A stretch of DNA of 64,000 nt from Apricaphanius iberus. Lineage: Eukaryota > Chordata > Actinopteri > Cyprinodontiformes > Aphaniidae. The position numbers were made by a program, and so were the translations under genes. The notes beneath the pieces were generated by a model that had not been told where the DNA came from, searched no databases, and saw nothing but the letters and a program-made list of their open reading frames with translations. Positions 55,750 to 64,000 of this stretch are shown one piece after another. How positions within the stretch are numbered: the first letter of the stretch is position 1; every line of letters begins with the position of its first letter. Location: positions 1 to 64,000 of the forward strand of contig JAPXFQ010002711.1 in NCBI GenBank assembly GCA_028564705.1, read 5' to 3'.

Positions 55750-56440
55750 GGCTCCAACTGCCGACGCTTGCCACATCCAACATGGCCGCGATGTTGACGT
55801 ATATCTCAACGCTGAATGAGACGTACACTTTCTGGCTCAACTTCAGCTACTTATTAGCCTACTTGTCAGAGACAGTTGGCAACATTGAAGCAAGGCTAAC
55901 ATCAGCTATCCTGGCTGAGCTATCGGAAATATAGACATATAACCTGAAGAAGGCACTGTATGGATTTTTTATGGCTAAAAATGTATATCTTTACTAAAAT
56001 GTAGCCTACTAAAATGCCAAAAATAATCACGTATAGACAACAGTATTAGACACTTATTTATACAGTTTATCAGCAAAAAACAAACAAACGAACAAAACAC
56101 CTTTGTGGGTTAGTTGCTTTAAAAATGATATACGAATAAGACGAAATACGAAAAAAGACTGATGAATTGACATCATTGCTCCTTTAAGAAGGGAGTCAAA
56201 ACAAAGCGTGGGGCGGCTAGCCGCACGGAAGTAGTTTCGTCTCGTCCGCTATATAAAAGCACTGTTTGATAATTGTTAGCATTCCCATATTTAATCAATA
56301 CTGTTTCTCATGTTCAAAAGTGAGTGTTTTATATTTCAGTAATATTTTGTATTTCAAATATATATGAATACACACATTAAACGGACTACACGAAGGAGAG
56401 TTAGCCTGCCTGTTTGCTAGCTTGATAAACGCAAGCAGCC
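55750..56440 (+). promoter_or_regulatory. Upstream region of the tetraspanin-like gene
   Basis: Lies between the TIR element and the ATG. Has CACATCCAACATGGCCGCGA (YY1-like ATGGCCGC core) and TGACGTATA near 55776-55802, plus TATATAAAAGC at about 56250. The region 56330-56440 should contain the 5' untranslated end. No transcription start can be fixed from sequence. Confidence 0.35.
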
Positions 56441-56527
56441 ATGCCGTCCTACTCAGAAGTCAGAAAAAGCAACCACTTCTACTACTTCGTCAAATTTACG
56501 CTAAATATCTACTCAATGCTTTTCTCG
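56441..56527 (+). CDS. First coding exon of a tetraspanin (tetraspanin-15-like)
   Basis: ATG followed by 28 more codons and a donor TCG|GTAAGTAC at 56528, phase 0. The peptide (start MPSYSEV, end FTLNIYSMLFS) fits the cytoplasmic N-terminus and first half of transmembrane segment 1 of a tetraspanin: a short polar start with a Tyr-rich stretch, then Val-Lys-Phe-x-Leu and Tyr-Ser. Length and exon end agree best with TSPAN15, whose known role is to bind the metalloprotease ADAM10 and guide its trafficking and substrate choice at the plasma membrane. Related tetraspanins (TSPAN33 group) cannot be excluded from 29 residues. No further exon was found to the window end, so intron 1 exceeds 7.4 kb. 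Confidence 0.6.
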
Positions 56528-58650
56528 GTAAGTACATTTTATAATGTCATTGTCCACTGTGATTTTGAGTGTCAATGTCTAGCCATAAATGACCGTTCTG
56601 ATTATCTATCCAGTCTCCCTTTTAAAATACTTGTCTTTTACTGTACTGCTTTCTTTAGGTTCATAGATGTTTAAAATAATATAAATTCATATAGAGTGGA
56701 TTAGGGTGTAATCCTCTCCACAATTCGGCATATACCACAGTCAATTTGATGTCTGAAATATTATTTTTATTATTTAAATCAGTAACTCGCCCTTAAACCA
56801 TAGTGCACCTTTAAAGCATTGCATCCTCTTACATCCAGCTAGGCTTCTTTGACATTTAATTAAAATGACCGTACTTTTTTGGGATCGTAGACATACCGCT
56901 TTTAGCTGATTGGTTTAATTTGAAGAATAGCGAACGGTATATGTAATTGTGACAATAGAATTCTGTACAAGCTAACAAATAAATTATTTATATCAGAGGT
57001 AAAATATTCTAAGCCCCGTACTATTTGATAGCGTAATATGTTTGCATTGTGAGAAGGGACGGTCGTTTTTTTAAACATAATTTGACGTCCTATTTATGGT
57101 AGCATTTGCCTCTGAGACAATGCAAAGCGATCAGTGGTGCAGGGCGTTGCATGCTCTTAAAGGGATGGTATTGGAACTGATTCTGCTTACTGAAATCATG
57201 AGCCTGCAGAAATTCATAAGTTTATTCCTGCTGCTATTCTTTGGCGTAAACTTTTATTCTTGTTATTACAGCATTAGGACCTTCTGAAATATTTAGCTTT
57301 TAGCTTCATATCTATCTATCTATCCATCCCTCCATCCATCCATCCATCCATCCATCCATCCAACCAAAGCAAAGTTAGATTAATTTCTAAATTACTTATT
57401 ATTTTTGTTAAATAAGTTTGGGCTACTATGAAACTTACAAGGTGTGATGCTTTTGAGTAAAAATAGAAATGTTTCACTGTATTACTAAATAAAAAAGCTA
57501 ATGTTTCATTTAAATTAAAGACTAACACTTATTCCTTGTTCTAAAAATAATGTAGACAATCAATTTACTACACTTAGAAGCCAGCCATGTACACCTCCAC
57601 AATTGTCGCAACCATACACCTATGCTTTGATGTTCTTTAGACAGTAGCAGCGCTACGCTGTCTGCTTTGAACGGATCAGAACCAGCCACCATCCAGGCGC
57701 TGGTAACATGAGAGAAAAACTGTGATAAATATAAAAACCATTTAAATAAAAACCAAAATGCCTTTTATATCGATCTATAAATGCCCCAGACACAACACGC
57801 AAAGCCGACAAGTCTGCGTAAATGATGTTCAGTCAGCCTACTGTTGGTGTTAACGTTAGCAGCTGACACGCTAATTACCTTAGCGAGGCAACTGTCCCTC
57901 TTTGTAGTCCGCTGCACCAGGCTTCCTGTTAAGATTTTGCCTAGGGCCTGCAGATGTAAAGTAGCACTGGTGCTACAATCTGGCATATTTACTGATATAA
58001 CTAGTTGAAGTTTATTAATAGGCACTGTGCCTATTAAATAAACAAACAAGATGCTGGAACCTCACTGTCGTCCTGCCACAGTAAGCAGGTTCTACCTTGT
58101 GGATTTTGGATTACACGTGCTTTTGTACAAATTTTATAAAACAGACACACCAGAGGGGTGCTCTGTGTAAACTACCTGGTCGGCTTCTGTCCTGAAGGGA
58201 AATCCTGTAAATTCTATAAAACGCTCCTAAACGTCCCGTTGTCGGCTCGTTATGCCACGACTGATCCCAATTCCCAATGCTGCGCATGTGCGTCAGGGGC
58301 AGAGAGGCAAACAGAGCCATAGACATACAATATGTAGAGAAATGTAGGTTACGAATAGTTAATAATTATTGTCCCCAGCAATCTTCAAACCACACTCAAG
58401 TTTATAGTTATTGTCCCCAGTACTTTTAAAAACAAACTGACGTCCTTGGGCTCAGGCATACTGAGGAAGGCATGCACTGTTATTTATGCCAAAAGCACTG
58501 TACTTTATTTTTGGTTGCAAGATGTGTGGATAAGTCCTCACAACTTAATGCACTTTTCAGTTTAAAATTGGCAACTTATTTTTGTATGTATATTGTTTTG
58601 ATTAAAGAATCTGATAATTGTCATATTCTTATTAGGCAAGGCAATTTTAT
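56528..58650. other. Probable intron 1, no exon recognised
   Basis: Open frames (57096-57287, 57765-58049) have no tetraspanin features such as the second half of transmembrane segment 1. The block 57600-58330 has higher complexity but no recognised content. Confidence 0.4.
57311..57361. repeat. (ATCC)n microsatellite
   Basis: TCTATCTATC followed by about ten CCAT repeats. Confidence 0.95.
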
Positions 58651-58652
58651 TC

Positions 58653-59005
58653 GGGCTGCACGGTGGCCCAGTGGTTAGCACTGTTGCCTTGCAGCAAGAA
58701 GGTTGTGGATTCGTATCCCGGCCCAGGGTCTGTCTGCATGGAGTTTGCATGTTCTCCCCGTGCATGCGTGGGTTCCCTCCGGGTACTCCGGCTTCCTCCC
58801 ACAGTCCAAAAACATGACTGTCATTGTTAATTGATCACTGTAAATTGTCCTTAGGTGTGAGTTTGTGCATGGTTGTTTGTCCTGTCTGTCTCTATGTGGC
58901 CCTGTGATGGACTGGCGACCTGTCCTCTCGCCCGTTGATAGCTGGAGATAGGCACCAGCACCCCCGCGATCCATTAAGGATTAAGCGGTTAAGAAAATGG
59001 ATGGA
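58653..59005 (+). repeat. Common fish interspersed repeat with tRNA-like head and ATGG tail
   Basis: Head GGCCCAGTGGTTAGCACTGT (box A-like) and GTGGATTCGTATCCCGG (box B-like), then GTTCTCCCCGTGCATGCGTG, GGGTACTCCGGCTTCCTCCC, GACTGGCGACCTGTCC and AGCGGTTAAGAAAATGGATG. This text is one of the most frequent repeats in fish genomes and has SINE-like promoter boxes. Confidence 0.75.
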
Positions 59006-59345
59006 TTGATTTTATTCATATAGCACACTTTCAACACAAGGCAATTCAAGGTGCTTCACATGATTCAGTGGTAAAGAAATCAAATAGATGATAAGAATAT
59101 AAAAATTAAAACATCATCACTAAAAAAATTAAATTTAAAAACAAATAAAACACAAGAATCCATTAATAAACGTAGCAATGTGCAATTTAGGTAAGGTATG
59201 AGAAACAAATTTATGCAAAATAATGTAGATTAAAAACAGATAAAAAGCAATGACAAAAAAAATTGTGATCAAAAAACGCAATTTAGGACTCAAAGGCAGA
59301 TCTGAACTAAAAATGTTTAACTTTTTAACTAAAACTAATTTAAAC
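59006..59345 (-). mobile_element. LINE-like 3' end, minus strand
   Basis: ATTTTATTCATATAGCACAC and CAATTCAAGGTGCTTCACAT are the reversed end of an L2-type LINE; the remainder is an A-rich decayed 3' untranslated region. Confidence 0.5.
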
Positions 59346-59538
59346 TAATTTTTAACTAAAAAATAAGTTGCCTGTAAAAATGTGAGTCAGCTGAATGCAC
59401 AGAATACATGCATGTGTTGGCACATGGTCAAGATGGTAACACCTCTGCCTCAATTTGAACCAAGAAAAACCCTGGTTACTGTTGCCGGTCTATCAGCTCA
59501 AACCAGTCTGGCCATTTTCCTCTGACCTCTGGCATCAA

Positions 59539-59733
59539 CTAGGCATTTTTGCCCAAAAAACTGCCGCTCACTGCATATTTTTCCTTTTTCGGACCATTCT
59601 CTGTAAACCCTAGAGATGGTTGTGCGTGAAAAACCAGTGGATCAGCAGTTTGTTCTGAAATACTCAGACCAGCCCATCTGGCACAAACAACCATGCCACT
59701 TTCAAAGTCACTTAAACCACCCTTCTTCCCCAT
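59539..59733 (-). pseudogene. Tc1 transposase N-terminus
   Basis: Reads MGKKGGLSDFESGMVVCARW, AGLSISE, a frame slip, then a degraded Phe-Ser-x-Thr-Thr-Val-Ser-Arg helix and PKKEKYAVSGSF. This is the first helix-turn-helix of the paired-like DNA-binding domain. The DDE part is absent. Confidence 0.75.
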
Positions 59734-59790
59734 TCTAATGCTCTGTTTGAACTGCAGCAGATTGTCTTGACCATGTCTACATGCTTAAAT

Positions 59791-60084
59791 TCAATTCAAT
59801 TCACTTTTATTTATATCGCGCTAAATGTCATCTTAAGGCAACAACAAAAGTCATTTCAATACAGTTATACAAACATTCCAATCAGTGAAGTTTTCTATGT
59901 AAGCAATCCCAGCAGATGGCGTTGAGTCATCAACGTGACGTCGTGCCCGGATCATGCATACTCCAACCAGAGCACTTCCTCCGATATCCCTCATACTGAG
60001 CAAGCATGTAGCGACAGTAGAGAGGAAAAACTCCCATTTAACAGCAAGAAACCTCTGGCAGAACCTGGCTCAGTACAAGCGAGG
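59791..60084 (-). mobile_element. LINE 3' end (Rex1/L2-like) nested in Tc1, AAAT target duplication
   Basis: Starts TCAATTCAATTCACTTTTAT and has TCATCTTAAGGCAAC and ATACAGTTATACAAACATTC, the reverse of the 2200-2498 block. AAAT flanks it on both sides (59787-59790, 60085-60088), and removing the insert restores an uninterrupted Tc1 leader. Confidence 0.8.
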
Positions 60085-60180
60085 AAATACATTGAGTTGC
60101 CGCCATGTGATTGGCTCATTAGAAATGTGTGATAACGAGCAGTCAAACAGATGTGCCTAATAACGTGTCCAGTAAGTGTA

Positions 60181-61914
60181 GATACTCTGGTTATAAAAGA
60201 CTTCTGTAGAAGTTCAAGTATAAAGTAAAGTTGTTTACTCTAATAGAATTAAAAAAGAATCAAAACTATTTAGAATATAAAGGTAATGTCAGTAAAAAAA
60301 AAAAGCTATTAAAGACTAAAGCTTGAGCGGGACCACCGCACTTTTAGACCTCCTAAAAACACTTTTCCTAAAGCCCATAATGACTAACGTCAAATAAAAA
60401 TTTTAAGATTGAAAAATTAGGGATATGCCTATTTCAGCTGCATATGTCCATGAAAATTAATGTTAGTGTAATGCAACTACATTAAAGAAAGATCTCCGAC
60501 TGCTGATCATTGATACGTGTTTCACGGAGTGAAAGATGTGATGATTAGTTGTCTAAATATAATGGGCACCTTTGAACTTGTCAACATCCATCTGCTTTGT
60601 CCTGCTGGGCTGGGAAGTGGTTCATTTACAGCTAGACGTCAACTGCACTGCATGAATCAGCATTTTTAAGTCATCAGGTGTCCTACACATTGAAAAAAGT
60701 GCTTTTTTGTGTGTATATCAGTTCCACACATTCAGAATACATAAATCTGACATAATTTAGCCTTTCTTTCCTAAATAAAATTAACATGTTGAATTAACAT
60801 GATATTTATTGGTTGCCATAACATGAATTTCTTACATAATGTAGTCATATTATTTTTTAGTCATTAAAGCAAAATTTGCAATTTCAACAAAAACGTTATT
60901 TTGATTTTTACTTTTACTCAATTTCAATGTGTAATGTGAATACAAGTTGATGATTCCCATGCTAGGTAGCGATCTCAGGTCTCCTAGTGGGAAGGGATTG
61001 CACCAACCCACTACACCACTGCAGCCCCTTATAACTCACCAGAGCTAACCCCACATAAATAATGAAAGATGACCCTTTTCTTATAGAACACTTAAATGCG
61101 CAAAATGGTTTAACATTTTTAAAAGCTAGTCACATTCAGTATATCTCCTTGTGGTTCAGAGGTTATCACTGTGATAACTGTTTTTTTTTAATATTACAAA
61201 AAAATTAAGTTTAGTCAACTAACAGTTAATGCTATAGCAAAGCCTTTTACTTTAATCTTGCTTTTCCAATCAAATTTTTAGATACTTACAGAAAGTTGGG
61301 AACGGGGCTTTGACTGTTGCCCAAAAATCATATTCGAAGTTCGTTTGTTTATTAATATTAAAATTAAAATATTTAGTAATTATATTTTGACCATTAAATG
61401 TCTTCAGTAAAACCGATATTTGCATCAAACTTAAGTTATATATGTTCTGTCCACCAGAGGGCAGTGTATCGATCAATTTTAATAGACTACTTGCACAAAA
61501 GGCTGACTGCATCCGCATAGCCCTACTAACTTTGCTACATAGCAGGCGAAAAGGAGTAAGCGAGCGATGTAGTAGATCCGAATCTCCAGTATGGATTGGA
61601 GTAGCAAGGCATAAAGTTCCCGGAGGTGTACTACCACCACAGTAAGCAGCTGGTAGTCGCTACGCTACCCCATAATGCAACGGAAGCCAACAAAACCATA
61701 GAGTGACCTTGGCTACTGAGGAACTGTCAACCATTGATGCTGCTGGAATTTCGGCATATTAATGTTAAAGTGTAGCGATGTTACTGATTACTTTAATTGT
61801 TTTTTGACAACTGATTAAAAATTTAAGTTGATAAGTTGTTTAACGGTACCACAGGCGACTTTACGTAACGTAAACATCTGTCAAAATGGTGGAGCAGTGC
61901 CTCAGATTTCATGC
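60181..61914. other. No gene recognised; small tRNA-like repeat at 60955-61030
   Basis: A/T rich. On the minus strand, GCAGTGGTGTAGTGGGTTGG with a degraded box-B region resembles a SINE head. The block 61445-61700 is less A/T rich, with no exon structure. No other feature supported. Confidence 0.35.
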
Positions 61915-63375
61915 TGTTGGGGAATTATCAATTAAAAGTAATTAATTAATTGATAAATGTTATGATCTATCTGTTGATGCTGAGAATATTGACTAATAAT
62001 TTTAGATTAGTAGTTAATTATCCTTTAAATAATTTAATCGAGGCACCATCTAGCCTCTGGGCTAGAAACAAGATAATATATATAATCAAAAGGGAATTAT
62101 GAACCAATAATCTCACTTATAATGATTAATTATTAGGGATTACACCAGAAAGATCCTATCTGAAGGAAGTGAATTCTTGCACTAATTCACACACACACTC
62201 AGAATTAAAAGAAACCAGGGATTTGATTCAATTTATTCTAAAAACACTACTTATACTAAACGGTTCTGTTAAGACTACCGGTGCCTGAGCAATATGGCGA
62301 CCAGCGATGACGTCCTTTAGGGCCGTCACGGGGCGCCTCCTACTGACGTCGTACGCAGCCCCTCGCGTATACGCGAGGAGGCGGTGTGTTATGCGAAGGC
62401 GCAGCTCGGCCTGCGTTCCTTCCTAACAAAGAAACCTTGTGGCTCTTATCAGTGAGTTAGCTTTTGCTAATACAGACTCTGGTTGGGAAACATGGAAGAA
62501 AATGGGTTTCAAAATGTCCTTTGCGTTCCTGGCAGGCACTCCGAGGATGCTGACCCAAAAATGCCTATGACACCAACACTCGCTATCAACTAACGGAGAA
62601 GAACCAAAACTTCTACAGACTAACAATTCTGCTCACTAATAAAAGACAAAACATACAGGAAACCCACAATCGAAATACAAAAACTCACATATTTACTTGT
62701 AAGCTAAACACAGCACAGATAATTCAGAGCACTCAAGGAAGGCAGCTCACTTCACATCAATAATTATGCAGGCATACAGTTATAAAGAAAACTTCCTAAC
62801 TCATCCACCCAAGTTGAGAATAAATTGAAACAGTCTTACTTTAAAGAGGAAGCTTCCAGGTGTGGAAGAAAAAGTCGGGAAGCGAGATGCTTGGCTAGTC
62901 AGCCGCACGGAGGAAAAAAACAAGAGGGGAATTCAGCGGATCGGGGAATTCAGCGGATCAAAAGGGATAGTTTGGGGGCCAGCCAAACTATTGGGAAAAC
63001 TTGGTTGCAGAGAGCAATGATAAAATCCAGAACGTGTTAGGAAAAAGTGTCTCTCCTTACAGTTCGAAGAACTGCCGACACCCACCAGGGTGAGTTTGGA
63101 AGAGAGAAAGGGGATGACAATTCTTTAGATTTAAACCCACCGGGTTGGCACCTTTCGTCCCTCCCATCGGTGCAGTCTCCATTCACGCCGCAGAGAACTG
63201 GAGTGAGTTTGATGGATTGGCGCTTCTGACCAACCAGCGCGACAGATTCTTCCAGCGCTCAGCTGGGCAGGGAGAAGAGAAGTGCGCACGGATCTGCCGT
63301 TGGCCCATTTGAAATGCTGGCGTCATATTTCTAGGCCATTTGATTAATATTTATGCCATGTATCAGACCACAACA
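61915..63375 (+). mobile_element. Solo LTR of an endogenous retrovirus, 4-bp target duplication ATGC
   Basis: 1461 bp starting TGTTGGGGAATT and ending CAGACCACAACA, so the tips are inverted (TGTTG...CAACA). ATGC is directly repeated on both sides (61911-61914, 63376-63379). The interior has no coding capacity. It contains a CG-rich promoter-like centre (62300-62400) and a direct duplication GGGAATTCAGCGGATC near 62930-62958. Length and tips fit a vertebrate retroviral LTR; the group cannot be named. Only the LTR remains. Confidence 0.75.
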
Positions 63376-63379
63376 ATGC

Positions 63380-64000
63380 CTACTACTTGCCCGTTTGCTC
63401 AGAATCTGAATGGAAAACGTTTTGAATGTCCGATGTTATCAGCCTAAAGTCATTATGGGCCGAAATCAGCATTAAAATGTAATATCGGAAATTATCGGTA
63501 TCGGTTTTTATTTTTTTAATAAGATGAGTTTTTAACACCATACACATATATCAAACTCTTCAGCTACTTCTTTTCTCTCTCAGAATGTAAAAATATGACA
63601 GATTTGAGGTTTACTTTTTGAGATATTATTTTTTTGAGACAACTTTCAATATATCAAAAGGTAGGTTAATTATTGGCCCTGCTTAAATGTTTGCTGGTGT
63701 TTTATTTTTTATTCTTGTTTCAGTTGTTTCCACTTTACCTCACTGCTATGAAGGTATAATGTTGTTTACATTTTCAAAAAGTAGAAATTTGTCCTGAGTG
63801 GTGGGCCTTTGTCAGTATTCTCTGTGTGAGAAAATGTTCCAGCTACTTTTGAAGACAAAATAAAAATGCCACCTTTTTCAATTGCCTAACTAATATTCTA
63901 GTACTTATTACATTTTGTATGCATGATACAAGATATTTCATTGTGGTTACATAAAAGGGTTTAGTAGTTTTTGTTTTTTATGAGGGAGGGTCCCAACATA
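63380..64000. other. No gene recognised
   Basis: A TATCGGAAATTATCGGTATCG stretch near 63481 is typical of a fish MITE tip but the partner is not seen. The remainder is A/T rich. Confidence 0.35.

Larger units (their letters stand above)
59400..60180 (-). mobile_element. Tc1-like element 5' end, minus strand, with nested LINE tail
   Basis: The right end CCTAATAACGTGTCCAGTAA plus GTGTA is a Tc1 terminal repeat with TA at 60179-60180. Leader sequence runs to 60085, is interrupted by a LINE tail, and resumes at 59790 leading into the transposase start. The left end is truncated. Confidence 0.75.

Noticed and set aside
57096..57287. Hydrophobic 63-codon frame as tetraspanin exon 2
   Set aside because: Lacks the expected continuation of transmembrane segment 1 (Gly-rich, Gly-Ile-Tyr) and has no acceptor in phase 0.
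58653..58740. Functional tRNA gene
   Set aside because: Only box A/B-like words of a SINE head; no cloverleaf with anticodon stem can be drawn.

Overview
The window is vertebrate nuclear DNA, almost certainly from a teleost fish. Coding pieces are short and bounded by GT/AG splice signals, GC content is about 38-40 percent, and nearly every recognisable segment is a fish-type transposable element: L2/CR1/Rex1-like LINEs, Tc1, PIF/Harbinger, hAT, piggyBac-like, Gypsy, BEL/Pao, DIRS and a retroviral solo LTR. No bacterial or viral gene organisation is present. The only likely host coding sequence is one first exon (56441-56527, +) resembling tetraspanin-15, with a GTAAGT donor; the remaining 7.4 kb would be intron 1 of that gene.

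Layout. 0-5.7 kb: a C2H2 zinc-finger relic, dispersed repeats and opposed LINE fragments. 5.7-16.3 kb: a LINE reverse-transcriptase gene split by a ~10.5 kb insert with inverted ~0.45-0.5 kb termini made of an A/T-rich minisatellite. Inside the insert are minus-strand exons of an unrecognised gene and nested MITE, Tc1, LINE, Gypsy solo-LTR and PIF/Harbinger insertions. 16.3-24 kb: the other half of the LINE, a BEL/Pao pol relic and a Tc1 copy. 24.2-27.1 kb: a Gypsy 5' LTR plus a degenerate Ser/Pro-rich minisatellite region. 27.4-35 kb: retroviral-LTR-like and LINE/Tc1 debris. 35.3-36.9 kb: a LINE with an 8-bp target duplication. 38.6-43.8 kb: a second large TIR element (AACCCAGC-type subterminal repeats) with a conserved minus-strand terminal exon and nested hAT elements. 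44.6-47.3 kb: a DIRS-type retrotransposon. 50.6-55.7 kb: a third large TIR element. 59.4-63.4 kb: Tc1 with a nested LINE tail, then a retroviral solo LTR with target duplication.

The most unusual object is the 5.16 kb element at 50586-55749. Its ~0.9 kb terminal inverted repeats are nearly identical and each carries eight 62-bp units. Every unit is itself a near-perfect hairpin, and its core motif recurs at the extreme tip of the element. The interior keeps the end of a minus-strand gene whose last exon encodes the second half of a PHD-type zinc finger, plus a 2 kb Gypsy 3' end. It lies about 0.7 kb upstream of the tetraspanin start codon.

Most other open frames are shadows or lie in minisatellites. 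The transposase genes seen are truncated, frameshifted or missing catalytic segments, so they are annotated as pseudogenes unless stated. Assignments of family names rest on reading conserved motifs by eye; no database search was possible.
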